From the NCBI GenBank assembly GCA_008694505.1, contig VZDJ01000095.1, positions 230,168-294,167 on the forward strand: a stretch of DNA of 64,000 nt, read 5' to 3'. The stretch's first letter is position 1. Each line of letters opens with the position of its first letter. The position numbers were made by a program, and so were the translations under genes. The DNA is from Cyanoderma ruficeps. Taxonomy: Eukaryota > Chordata > Aves > Passeriformes > Timaliidae. Below are positions 37,118 through 49,197 of this stretch, piece after piece. Under the pieces are notes generated by a model. That model had not been told where the DNA came from. It did no database searches and saw nothing but the letters and a program-made list of their open reading frames with translations.

Positions 37118-37698
37118 TGTTAGGAAGTTGATATAAAGTTCCAATGTTCTAAGTTAATGAGGATAATGAGTTGTTGGTTGAATGAGTTGTTGTGTAAATT
37201 CCCTTACTGCCGGGTATGACCCCCGTTGCTCCCCTCTTCTCCAAGATGGTGAACCACCCGAGACCATGAGGAGGAGGATGACATCACCTAATATGCAAAT
37301 GTCAGATTCCCATGAGACTTAGTGGAGAGGGAATTCACCTAGTGGAGACAGCTAAAAACAGTGAGCCACGTGCCACCGTGCAGGTAAAGAGCTGAAGTAA
37401 CACTTCTAACCAGAGGAGACATTGGACAACATCAAGTCCCTAGTCAGGATCCCTCACCTTTGTCACCCTAACCAGAGTGAGCCAGGAGTGGCATGGCAAC
37501 CATGAACCTGAAACCAGCAGGTGTTCTCTTGAGGCATTCTCGTGAGGAAGGAAGACCCTGATCTGCCAGATGACAGACCTGACATCCTCCTCCTCCATGC
37601 TGTATTGGGAGCAGCAGTGGTGTGTGCACACCCTTTGAGTCCCCTTCCCAGACTGTTCCTAATACAGCTGAAATCACTAAGGAGGTGATCTCCTAACA
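37118..37698 (+). mobile_element. LTR, TGTTAGGA ends, no duplication
   Basis: 581 bp with perfect 8-base inverted ends TGTTAGGA / TCCTAACA. Orientation is not firm. No target-site duplication was found (flanks TAAAT and GTCAT). It lies 37 bases left of another LTR. Absence of a duplication suggests deletion or recombination between elements. Confidence 0.65.
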
Positions 37699-37735
37699 GT
37701 CATTACACAGGGATTTCAGATCTCTGCCTCTTTAG

Positions 37736-38364
37736 TGTTAGAAAGAAAAAGTTTAAAAGTAGCTGTTAGCCATGTTTATTGTCATGCAGTTACTGTTTGT
37801 CTCGTTAATGATTGTCAAATAATGTTAATGAATGAAAAGCACTCTGCTGTACTCCTATCCCTAGTTGCTGTGCATTGTTCCTTACTTCATCCGGCCCCGC
37901 CTCCACTGCTCCCCTATACTCCCACATAGCAACCAGTGGTTCTACCCGGTAAGCTAACCATGCCAACTCCCATGAACCTGAGCGACAACAGGAAGTGAGA
38001 CCACCACATGTAGACCCCGAAAGCCATCAAGTCAACATCCAGAGACTTTACCAGACCGCGCTGGGGGACTGATGAGACACCAGGCTATCTGTTGAGCCAT
38101 TTGGTGTCTCACCATGACCAGAACAGGACTCACTCGAGGTCACACCCTAGACTTCCAACGAGCCAGGATGGAGGAAGTGCCCTATAGGACTCCTGCGAGG
38201 TTGGAGACCCCAGCTCCGCCTCTGGGCAAAGCTGCTTGCACTTCCTCCTCCTCGCTGTCCACAGGGAGCAGTGGTAGTGAGAGCGACCCCCTTGGGCCCC
38301 CACCAAGGCTGATCAATAAAGGATTTATAAAAGGAGAAGAAGGTCTCCTTGCCTGTTCTTAACA
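37736..38364 (+). mobile_element. Solo LTR, TGTTAG family
   Basis: 629 bp LTR starting TGTTAGAAAG and ending TTCTTAACA. Flanked by an exact 5-base duplication TTTAG (37731-37735 and 38365-38369). AATAAA near 38314 sets plus orientation. Solo LTR with a 5-base duplication, ERVL-like by that criterion. Confidence 0.9.
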
Positions 38365-38599
38365 TTTAGTCATTGCTATGATGTCTCAGTGCTTGGGTCA
38401 GTCTTCCCTTACAGAATGGTTGAGAATCAGTTTAATATGGCAGCGGCAATGGTTCCCAATTGTGACCATACTTCTCTGTATAAGATTTTCCACAGCACTA
38501 GGCTTAAACTCTTCATTTACTGGCGTCTGTGTAAATTGTACCATCAGTTGCTTTGTGAGGAAGGCAAGCCCTGATTAGGCCAAGCCTGGATGTTTCCGA

Positions 38600-39250
38600 A
38601 AAGCTTGACCTGGTTATAAACGTCTCAAAACCCGGGTGGAATGAGTAAATAAAATTTAATTTGAACCCATTAAAAACTACAAAGCAAGGGGGGGGGGGNG
38701 GGGGGGGGGGGAGCCGTGCTGGGAGCTCGACAGGACTCCTTCTGCCCACCAGAGACTCAGCTCACAAAATGGTACCTCCACCTTTTATACCCTGAGATTG
38801 GACCAGCCTCATTAATATTCATAAGCTGTCTTCTGGCCCCACCCATAGCTTTGCCCATATATTTATACTTGGTTCCTCCCAAGACCTGTCAATCAGTCCT
38901 TCTGTGCCTTTCATTGGTGGAGCTCTTCTTGTATCCTGATTGGTGGTGTGACGTTACCTTGCCCATCTTGCCAGCAGCAAGTGTCCCCCTCCTCCCTGCC
39001 ACCTCTTACAAGGGGCCGATATACTCCCTCTCCCGTATGTTTTTACAGTCCTGTCAGCCAGAGCTGCCAGGCAGTAACCACAAAAGGGGAGGGGAGTATT
39101 GAAGGAAGAACAGAAAATGGTTCAAAATTATGCTGTAACAACAAAAGTATATGTCAAAAGAACTGTAAACGCCAACAAAACTTCTTCCCACCATACTCAA
39201 CAACTCTTCTTCATTTGCATGAGCCAGTCACCACACCTTATTCATAACAA
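38600..39250 (-). mobile_element. Probable minus-strand LTR, borders unclear
   Basis: On the minus strand there are CCAAT motifs (complements of ATTGGTGG and CATTGGTGG near 38913-38945) followed downstream by a TATAAAAGG box (near 38783) and an ATTAAA about 120 bases further. This order resembles an LTR promoter. Neither end was found. A G-run with an N (38688-38712) lies inside. Confidence 0.4.
38688..38712 (+). repeat. Poly-G run with ambiguous base
   Basis: About 24 consecutive G with one N at 38699. Probably a sequencing limit, and the true length is uncertain. Confidence 0.9.
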
Positions 39251-41163
39251 CCTCAAAGCTCTGTCTGCCTGCTCAAGTGACACTGCTGTGAATAGCAACA
39301 CACACCCCAAAGCACTCTTTGAGACTCCTCAAGACTAGAGGCAAGCTTCTCCACATTTACATGGCCATGACTCTGCAACAAACAGATCTTCTAAACATAT
39401 TTCAGCTCTCATAATTTTATGTGTTTTAACATGCCTGATTTACAGTCTTTTAGACATGCTGATGTTTAAATAGGAGATTTTTTTGTCACCTTGTTTGTTA
39501 CTGCAAACACAAACCAGAAATTAGTTGGAGATAAAACGAGAATAACCCATGGTCCATTCTGGGGATTTGGTCTTTGTATGTAAATTGGGCTGGCCCCAAA
39601 TAATTTTGGATTTGTTTATGAGGAGGTCCCATCAGAGATCCTACTGTGAAATGGGGGACAGAGCAAGGTGAGGACAGCAATCAGACCTGCACTGTAATAG
39701 ACACACAAAACATCAGAAAACCAAATCACTTTTATATGCACAAACTCACTGTTTCTCCAAAAAGTCCATCAGAGATCACTGCTCCTCAAAAGCATTCACC
39801 CACATAATCCTTCTCAGATCCCCCTGCCCTCCCTGGACGGTACTGTCCTGTCCTCCTTCCTTCCCTGCCCTGCACAGGGGGAACACCGTACCGTTTGACA
39901 TAAGACCAAAGATGCCTTGCTGGTCCTGTTGTGCCACCATGCAAAACCATGCTTCTCTCTCATCGCTGAATGTGAATGTAAGGTTGTCCCTCTTAACCTA
40001 GATCCCAGCTAAAAGCACAGACAGGTCCTTTGCCCATGTGTCAGGCTATTTACAAGCTGCCTCTTCTGCCACTGGAAATATTGGTGGCTGCCTATCTCAT
40101 GTTTACAGCTCCTTAACAGCAAGAAAACATAAATGTCTTTTCAGCAGGAGGTGCTTGCTCCCTTTCCAGGGCACTGTTGATAGCCTCTTTTGATAGCCTT
40201 CCTTCCTTCTCTCCACTAAGCAAACCCTCGAAGAAGGACAAAACATTAAGTCCATATCCACACTGGCATTTCTTAACTTAGAAGAAAAGGTTTCCCACTG
40301 AACCTCTTAGCTGTGATGAATGTTGTGAAGACATTGGTAGGCAAAGCATGGTTGAGCAAAAAAAGCACAAAACATTTTTCATGGATGTCACCTCCAATTA
40401 AAAGATAAATCTGCTTCACCTATTTCCATCTCTCTCTCTCTGCTCATGCGGCTCTCTAAGGAATTAAAGCCTTGTAAATACATGCTTGTTTTTCTCTTCT
40501 CTACACAGAAATCACATCCAACTTGGGAATTCCTTGGACTGAAATGGTTGGAGGTGAAAGAATGTTACAAGAAGCACTGTATATGTGCCATTCCAAGGCA
40601 GCGTTGTAACTTTTCCTGGAAACCTTGCACTTTTCCTGGAAACCTTGCTGTATTACATGGATGTAGTCTGGCTGAGAACCCTGAAACACCAAAGAAAATG
40701 AATGCAGCTCCAGCTGGAAACTGGTTTTGATGGTCACCTTCTAAACAACAAAATCCTGTCTAAGGAAAGCAAAACATTTACCTTCCAAAAAGCCATTGCT
40801 CAAAAATACACCAGAAAGGTTGACTTCATACTTCTGAATAGTCCAGAATACTCACTGGTGTTCTTTTACAAAAATCTGCATGTAGCATTTTCACTTTAAT
40901 GACAAAGCAAGTGAGTTTTGCATATATGGAGGCAAGAAGCAGAGAGTCGAGAACAAAGAATAAGACAGAGCAGTAGCACCAAAAAAAAAGTCTAAGTCCT
41001 TTGGTGATCAGTCAGAAGAAACAGATTTTACCTGCATCTTCTGTAGGGGATGGACCCCAATTTGATGACACAAAAAAATCATGAAACAGGAGAAAATCCT
41101 ACTTCTGACCTATGCTTCCAAGCTGCGGATGCATCCATCAGTGACCAATGACATGTTCAACCT
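39251..41163. other. Intron, one tandem duplication
   Basis: Mostly featureless. A 20-base unit (ACTTTTCCTGGAAACCTTGC) is repeated exactly in tandem at 40609-40628 and 40629-40648. A strong plus-strand acceptor precedes 40509, but no convincing donor follows. Confidence 0.5.
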
Positions 41164-41468
41164 TGTTGCCCTGAGTTTTCTGTCTTTTTTTCTTTCTGTA
41201 GAACTTTCTCACGCATCTTTCTGAAAACAATGTCTATTCTTAGAATGTTTACATACTTCTCCTCTGAGAGAAGAAATGATTGATGGTGATGTCCACCATC
41301 CAGGTTGAAGAGGTGGTGACCTGTGTAGCCAATCTCTTGACCTCTGTACATATGTATAAATACTGGAGTCAAATTGAATTAAAAGGGGGAGTTTTCTAGA
41401 CTAGCCGAGGTGTGAGTTTCATTTCAGTGTTCCTGAAATTGGGACACACCCAGCTTTGGCCTGCAACA
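41164..41468 (+). mobile_element. 5' LTR with adjoining primer-binding site
   Basis: 305 bp LTR with inverted ends TGTTGC / GCAACA, a CCAAT box (AGCCAATCTC near 41328), a TATAAATAC box (near 41350) and ATTAAA (near 41379). Two bases after its end comes a tRNA-Trp-like primer-binding site, so this is the upstream LTR of a mostly deleted provirus. Length and site both suit avian alpharetrovirus-like elements. Confidence 0.75.
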
Positions 41469-41470
41469 TC

Positions 41471-41488
41471 TGGTGACCCCCGAATGTG
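41471..41488 (+). promoter_or_regulatory. Retroviral primer-binding site, tRNA-Trp type
   Basis: TGGTGACCCCCGAATGTG begins two bases after the LTR end. It matches the tRNA-Trp-type site known from avian leukosis-related viruses with small changes. No gag reading frame was recognised downstream. Confidence 0.7.
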
Positions 41489-43790
41489 TGAGGACAGCAG
41501 CCCAAGCAACACAACCTCATCTTCTGCCACCTGAGATGCAATTGCTGCACAGTTTTAGGTGCCCTACACTCTTAACAGCCTGGTTTGTTCTTAAAGCTGC
41601 TGCTGCTGGAGCCATGTGTTACTATGAGGAAGATGAATTAAGTAAATTTCTCTAACTCATAGTTGCAGGGACAATGCTCAATACCAGAACATTTAGGGAA
41701 TACGAAACAAGCAAAAGCCAAAGGAAAACCAGGTGAGGAAAAGAAGGCTGTTCTAACTCTAAGCTCCCAGTGCAAAATGCAGCAGCTACAAGCTACAAAA
41801 TCTGGCAGCTAACAAATCTACCCAGATAAAAATAATAACTGAATTTTCCTTATTGTCCTTAAGGTATGAAGACTTACTCCATTCTGTGTGTCCTCACGAC
41901 TGCTTGGAAACTAAGGCAGTGGTAGCAGGTACTGTTTTTCAGAGGTGTAAAGCTGTGAGGGACTAGGACACCCCCAATTAAGCAAGGTCAGAAGCTCAGT
42001 TATAGTTGAGCCTGTGCTTTTGAAGCTGCAGGGTGTCTATTTGCATACCATATCTATTCTTCTTCCCCCCCACACAAAGCTTACCATTGCCTAGGATCTC
42101 CTTTCATCTTCAACCTAGTCAAGCATGAGTGATGCAACAGCGAAGAACTACAAGGAGCAGTCATCTACTTAACTGACAGGTCTTTGCTGACACAACTGGA
42201 ACAAGAAACACAGCTAAGTCTACTTCTACATTATGTAACTCATTTGTAGAGGAGCTTGTAGCCTCCCCTTTTTACATACCCCAATTTTCTCAGAATAGTG
42301 TCTTAAACTTTCTTTGGTAAGGTTTTAGATAGATAAAGAAATGCTGGAAGTTAAAGAAAGTAACAGCAGGTAAAATAGCATCCTACTCTTTGTATATATT
42401 TTGATGTTTGGTTTAAATAAATCCATGCAGTCAGGACTCAGAACATATGTATGGAAGCCAACAGGAGTTCACCTGTGCTAGGCATCAAGAGATTAACATG
42501 ACCTGCTATGAACTCTCAAAAATGTAAGGCATTTTGTAATAAACATAATCTAAAATACCTGAGATTAAATCCAGCCATACTGGGAAAAGGTTGCAGCAGC
42601 AGAGCACTAGGAAGGGAGACTAAACAGCTGGACCAGAGAATAAGGCAGCTGAGAGGATCTGAGTCTGAGGGACGGTAGATTCATAAAGACAGCAGAACAG
42701 ATTACTGAATCTCACAAATGGAATCTGTATTGAAACTGAGGAGACCCAGAGAGTATAGCACCAGTCTTGGGTATCCACCCACATGTAGCAGTCAGTGCAT
42801 CGACTATCAAGCCCCAAACACCATCTTATTATCCAATGCCCTGTGTGAATCAGTCATGCAACCTCCATCACCTTAAATCTGACTGGTTCCTTTCTCCCCT
42901 CTCCATTCGTTTTTCTAGTTTATCTTCTTATACAGCAGAAGACTTCATCTGATGTTAATGCCCATATTCCACATGGAACACATGAGGTTTTCTTTCACCT
43001 CTTGCCAACTGTCTCTAGAAGATGCCAGTAAGCAACAAACCATGCTTCTGGTTTAAACCATTCCTCTCACCCCGTGGGCTCTAGAAGATAGCTGAAGATG
43101 GAACAGCATCTTTTAGAAAAACAATGAATTTCTGACAAGCACTCTTCTAAACAATGCTCAAATGTTTATGAGTACCACACTATCTCTGTCTTGATCAACC
43201 AACACAGAAACTTCCAAAATGATAAGCCAAATCAACAACCTTGTTCAAGAAATAAAGTATTTTTAAAAATTTGTTAAATCAAGCTGACATTTCTTGGAGA
43301 CTGACAAGAAAAATAAGAGAGCAATAATTAATGTATCCTATGCTATAAGCCTTCCTTGAAAACCCTCTCATTCCATCTGACCAAAATATTACCAAACTCA
43401 AATTACTGTTCTTGTTATAGTCGGTACAGCTCTTGTATTGTCTAAGCATTACTCTCTTCCAATTGAACTGGCAAGGCTTCAGTCAATCCAGGGCTCTCCT
43501 CCTGACTGAGATTTTGGCCTCTATTAAATGAAAAATTTCAGTCCTTGCCAAGGTACAAAATTAGCTACATCCTTCAATGATTTTCTTTCCTTGATACAGC
43601 AAACTACCTGTTTTTTCACTTCTAGGCTTGTAAAGCAATGCCAATCACAAAGCTTGCAAGAAATGACAAAATACATATTTTAATCAAGCAAAATGGAATA
43701 ACTTCTAAGGTTTGATACAATCCGAGGTAAGCTGAATTATAAGACAAATGTTGGTCTCTAATGTCTCATGGTGCCATCACTCTCAAACAG
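41489..43790. other. Intron, nothing recognised
   Basis: The first few hundred bases may be proviral leader remnant, but no coding is visible. The rest is AT-rich intron. Confidence 0.4.
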
Positions 43791-43796
43791 GAAAAC

Positions 43797-44020
43797 AAAG
43801 GGAAGACTGAGAGAATTAGGATTGTTCAGCCTGGACAAAAGAAAGTTAGGACTTAAGAGCACGTTGTAGTACTGAAAGGGGCTAGAAAAGAGCTGGAGAG
43901 GGACTTCTAACAAGGGCATGGAATGACAGGACAAGGGGCAGTGACTTTAAACAGAAAGAGGACAGGTTTAGACATTGGGAAGACATTATTGACTATGAGG
44001 GTGGCAAGGCTGGGGTGAAA
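43797..44020 (+). repeat. CR1 LINE fragment
   Basis: Diverged CR1 segment with AGGATTGTTCAGCCTGGAC, GAGAGGGACTTCTAACAAGG and GGCAAGGCTGGG-like landmarks. The 3' tail is missing. Plus orientation. Confidence 0.8.
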
Positions 44021-44703
44021 CAGGAAGCTTTTTCTCTCTAAATACTTTGATTGGATTAGTGGTCACAGGACCATAGCACAGTAAGACCAACGAGAAGAAG
44101 GGACTAACTGTAAAATCCACTCCTGTATATTAGTCCATCTCTTTACTGTGTGCTAAGATTAATCAAGCACACTGAAATTAATCAAAACCTTAACTGAGAA
44201 ATCTAATTGCTTTGAAAGACTGCATTTCTAAAACAAATCTCATCTTCTGGGTGGCTGAGGGATTATTTCCTATGAGACATTTTTAGGGGTGACAGGGTGA
44301 AGAAGCACTGCTACTCATGACAGAGAGGTAGCTACACATCACCAAAACAGCTGTCACTGGTGCAACATTCCCTCTTTTGTATTTAGGGAAGAAAAGGGCA
44401 CTCAGACTTTCCTTTGCCTGACTCCTACAGGCTACTCCACTGTAACTGTCGTGACCTGGAAATGTTTCACAGCATGGGCAAGATGTGTTGTAGACGTTGG
44501 CTTTGGTATCACTGCAAAAGAAGGCCAATGCAAATAAATGTACACTGTGAAGTCAGAAGGATGGAAGACACTAGCTTTGATGCTTTTCCAGAGAGTGTAA
44601 GTCAGAGGGTAGAAGGCAAGTGCAGAGGGGTTTCAAGGGTGAGTTTGTAGCAGAGCCAAAATGAATCCCATGGTGCAAGCAAGTGAAATCCAGAGAACCC
44701 GCG

Positions 44704-45157
44704 TGTAGCAGATTTTCTGAGAGAAAGAGTCTCATTCTGTACTTAGAATGAGACACTGAATAAAACACTGAACTACCCAGCTGAGGTCTGCTTAGCTGAG
44801 CCTTGGCCTTGAAGGCTCTGAGGCCTTGAAGCCTGTTGCGCAGGTGAAATTAATTGTGGTGCAGAAGAAATTAGATGTTAAGGTAGTAATGTTAGATAGT
44901 GGGTTTTCTAGAGGTCACTGAGAGCAATTAGTAGTGGGCATGGTTAGCCACCTTAAAAGTAAAATTAAACAGTGTTTGTTTCCATTCTTTCTATGCTGTA
45001 TTCCAATAGAAATGTCGCTCTAGTTATAAACTATATAGAACTGTATATAACCTGCCATCTTAAGCTGAATAAACGGAGAATGTGTGATTAACCATACTGG
45101 TTGGATCATATGTTGCTCTGGCACAACCTCTCTTTATTTCAGGGCCTCCCTGCAACA
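44704..45157 (+). mobile_element. Solo LTR, TGTAGCA family, copy 2
   Basis: 454 bp, starts TGTAGCA and ends TGCAACA. Clear relative of 1021-1438 (shared ATAACCTGCCAT, GATTAACCATA and TTGCTCTG landmarks and AATAAA near 45067), same orientation. Flanks CCCGCG and CCTGCG agree at five of six bases, a possible duplication altered at a CpG. Confidence 0.82.
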
Positions 45158-45934
45158 CCTGCGCAACTAAGTTCTGCTCTTCTTCACAAGCTTTCACAGA
45201 GATGACAGAGATGCAAGTGTCAGCAGAGCCTGGCCTGGCGTCTCCAGCTGGGCTTGTGTGCAGCTGTGGATGTAGAAGGTAGATCTGGACTGACAGCAGA
45301 AAACAGCACTCACAGCTACTCCTGTTGAGGCAGCTGCACAGGTCAAAGAACAGGTTTTTCAACAAAAAAGGAAAACACATCCTCACAGGGAATGGCAGAG
45401 ATGATAGAAAACACTGGAGTGACAAGATATTGTCCCACCTTTTACCCAAAAAACTGCAGGTCCTCCAGAGGAGAACCAATTTATGTGACATTAGTTAATA
45501 CTCCACTTGAAGTCTGTGCTCATATAAGACAGGGAAGGCAATCATGTCAATTATGTAACAGCCTTCTGGCAAAAGGGAAACCCGCTACTTAGGAACACAC
45601 CTCCATGTTAAACAAAACCTACAAGACTGTATGGCACATGAACTAATTTCATATAATTTCATATGATTTCTCACTGTAATAATCTTTTCTAAATTTTCAA
45701 ATTCTTCCATTTCATTATGCACAGAAGGGAACTGCCTTTCAGTTTCACGTGTTGGGTTTAAAAACACATGCATTAGAAAAATAATAAAGTTGCCTTTCTT
45801 TTCTTTTCTTTTTCTTTTTGACCATGATAATTGCTCTTTCCTCAAAACCTGTTTTCAAAACAATTTTTAAAAGGACTGTAGCTTCTTATTAAGAAAGAAA
45901 AAAAACCCCAAAAAAAAACAAGGCAATTGAGCTC

Positions 45935-46667
45935 TGTCTTGGTTTGGAAAGACAGGTGTCTGCCAGGGAAAGCTGCAGGTTCCCCTGGAATGGAGAATGT
46001 AAATCCCCTCCCACGAAATTATTATAATTTTGAAATTAAGGGGGCTTTCAGAGAAAGATATGGGAGTAGGAAGAGCAGCTCTTAACTAGAAATATTAAAA
46101 AATACAAATGTAGTAGTACAAAAAAATGAAAACAAGGAAACAAAATAAAATCCTAGAAACACCGACAGAATCAGAATATGACCTGACACCCTGTTGGTTA
46201 GGGCGTCGGGAGCAGTCCAAAATAAGCCCTCCTGGAGTGACAGATGTGGAGTAGAGATGAACCTGTAGAAAGGTCCAGTGGTAGCGAGATGGTTTTTCTC
46301 TCGGAATCCAGTGGAAAAACAGGCTGTCCTGGTGTTCCAACTCCCAGTTTTTATCCAGGAAGGAATGCTTGGCTCCTCCCACCGGGTGGAGCATCTCACA
46401 ATAGGATGATGTAATTTTATCAGTCATGTGGTGAGCCTTAATGGCCCATTAACAGCAGATATACCCCGGGAGGAGGTCATGGAAAAGATAAGAACACAGC
46501 CCCACCTGGTTTTCACAGCTGGCCCATTAACAGAAGGCATCCGCTCGCTCCCCACTGGAGTTTTGAGAAATGGGTTATACAAGCGATAAAGAAAAACACC
46601 TCACCAACTGGTTTCAACAGATGGCAAATAGAATACACATTTCTGGTTACAACTGCAGCCCAAGACA
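45935..46667 (-). mobile_element. Solo LTR, TGTCTTGG family
   Basis: 733 bp LTR with ends TGTCTTGG / CCAAGACA. Flanks AGCTC (45930-45934) and ACCTC (46668-46672) agree at four of five bases. The body matches 3664-4282 (ACACCCTGTTGGT, AAGCCCTCCTGGAGT, GGCTCCTCC), same minus orientation. Confidence 0.88.
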
Positions 46668-47293
46668 ACCTCAAAAATATTTTCCCTCTACAGTTTTGAG
46701 AAAGAGAACTTCTATAATTGGCATATCTCATTAGCAAACTCAGCTATGCTGCAGTAGTAGTAAGTGGGTAGCAAAGTGAGACTAGAATTTTTAAGTGCTT
46801 TTTAGTTGTAGGCTAATTTTCCTTATATTATCTGAACCCTTGAAGGATACAATGGCCTGCACTGTGGTCTATGCCATGATAAAAACACCATTCCTCAGAG
46901 AAATTTCTCTGTTACATTTCCACCGCTTTTGTTGAAAGCATTGTAATTCTTTTATACAGTTTCTCCTTTCACATCTGTATCTAGACATCACATATATCTT
47001 GTAGAGCTCACCTTAAGCTTCTTCAAGCTCTGAAGAGACAACATTAGGATTAATTTTCTAAGGTACCCTACTCAGGATGATGATTACAAAGCAAGTAGTC
47101 ACTGGAAATATGAGTAGCTCAGACACCTGATCTGTACCCATTCAGCAGTAGATAAACTGTGCTTCCAACCACCCATACTGGGAATGGTGTAAAAGCATCA
47201 GAGTAGTCACAGATCACATTCAGAATCCCACCTGACAGCAGCAGCCTACAGGTGATCGGTGGGTGATAGCAAACTGCAGGATAATAAACTTAC

Positions 47294-47327
47294 CTACAGC
47301 CTCTTCCTCGAAATGCAGACTTGTGAT
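47294..47327 (-). CDS. Possible short coding exon
   Basis: 34 bp with a very strong donor TAG|GTAAGTTT and acceptor GATGCATTTAG with a weak tract. Phase 0 to 1 reads ITSLHFEEEAV and joins in phase to 36573-36619. Confidence 0.35.
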
Positions 47328-47468
47328 CTAAATGCATCCAAGTACCCACCCTTTCTACTTCTGTCAACCTAATTTATACCCCCATCACTTGCTTTCTGGC
47401 CAAATCACCAAGAAGTGAAACTTCCTGAAGAAGTCACTTGGTGTTAGCAACTCTTCATTGTGATGCCA

Positions 47469-47778
47469 TGTTGTATTCCTCTGGGGAATGGTTCTTCCCC
47501 AGACCCCTGCAACATGTTACCAGTGAGTCTGACCTTTCCTTCCCCCTTTGACCTAACTGGCTGAGTTCCAGTTATCTTTCCCTGACAGGGGCTTTTTAGC
47601 TTCCTGTTTCGCTCTCTTGCCCCCTGGGTTCCCTGGGAGAATAAAGTCTGGAAACATCGCAGGGTAAGAGCCTCTTTTGATCCTTTATTCTGTCCCTGAT
47701 ACATTACTCTTAAAGCCTCACAAACAATTGAGGTGGCAAAGGAACCCTCCTGAGAGGCTGGAAAGGGTCGTGTTATTA
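47469..47778 (+). mobile_element. Short solo LTR, 6-base duplication
   Basis: 310 bp starting TGTTGTATTCC with AATAAA near 47640. Flanked by an exact 6-base ATGCCA (47463-47468 and 47779-47784). The right terminus reads TTATTA rather than CA, so that end may be eroded. Size and duplication suit an ERVK or alpharetrovirus-like LTR. Confidence 0.68.
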
Positions 47779-48157
47779 ATGCCACACATTCCAGAAATCT
47801 TCAAGTCTTTTTTTTGTGCAGAGAAGCTAATTTGAGTTGATTGTCTTTCTGTAAGATTGTGAAGACAGGAGACAACAGTAGCAAAGCAGAATGGAAGGTG
47901 ACAGGAAAAAAAAAAAAAGGTGAGCATACACTGAGAGCTGACTCAAAACAGCCAAACACACATCTGTCTGGAAGAGAAACACCTTGATAAATTGGTGTTC
48001 ATTGTTTGTCAGCATGCACAGCATATGTGCTTTTAAAGGAACCGTACTGTGCAATTTTCCCCTGGAAAACATTTGAAATCAAGGCAAGATAGTCAATTTG
48101 TTTTATTATTTATTTTAGGCATTAGCCTTTTTCATGTTAAATAAGATAAAATTTAAG

Positions 48158-48390
48158 TTGTTCCAGGGGAGATTTAGATTGTGTATTAGGAAAATTTTCT
48201 TCATTGGTCAAGCACTGGAACAGGCTGACCAGGGGAGTGGTGGAATCACTGCCCCTGGAAGTGTTCAAAAGACATGGAGATGTGATGCTTAGGGATATGG
48301 TTTAGTGGTAGATGTGGTAGTGTTCAATCAAAGGTTAGACTGGATGACTCTAGAAGCCTTTTTCAGCCTTAATGATCTATGATTCTATAT
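48158..48390 (+). repeat. CR1 LINE 3' fragment
   Basis: About 230 bp with GGAACAGGCTGACCAGGGAG, a GTTAGACTGGATGACTCTAG segment and the terminal CTATGATTCTA. Plus orientation. Confidence 0.9.
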
Positions 48391-49197
48391 ATGAAGGGAG
48401 GGGACCACCTGTAAATAGTGGGTCAAACTCTGACCTCACTGAATCAGTAGAAGCTCTGCCAGTAAGTTCAAGAGAACCAGAGATCTAGTAAATTCTAAAA
48501 AAAGAGTAGAAAGGTGGTCTGAAAGTCTCTTCCAGCATAGATGCTCCAAATGTGAATGAGCTGATGTTAAAAGATCTATAACATAACATGGAAAGTGGAT
48601 ACACATGGACTTTATTTGCCATTTGCTTTTTGTTCCTATTTCATTTTGAGGTCTGTAACAATGGCCAGGATGGGAGCTGCAAGTTTTATCATCATAATGA
48701 AGATTTCTGAAAAATTATTTTTTTAAGTAATGCAATCATTGGAAAGTGTTTGAGTACCTGCATTAATCACTGCTTAACCTGAGCAAACCAGAAATCAGAG
48801 TAAAACACAATTACTTTTCTATTTGGCCTAATTTCATCCCACTTAATGCACTTAATGCCATGCAATATATAAAACATAGACTACGTGCATAGGGTTAGAT
48901 TTCACCCTTCACATGAGACATGAGCCATCTTCTGCTATAAAGCTGTGTAACTCCACTGCCTGCAATGAACCAGGGCATTGTCAGCAGATCAGTGCCATGA
49001 GCTGCATGGAGACAGAGAGGAAAAGAAATGTGTGCTTCTCTGGAGGATACTTTTAAAGCTCAAATACCTTTTTAGAGGATGTTCCTGGGACAAGACATGT
49101 ATTACTGTGTTTAGAATATCAACAAAGGAAACCCCCTGCCTGCTTGCGTAGGAGGTGAAACCAAGAGTGTGTTCTTAGAGCACTGGCAGAGTAGAGC

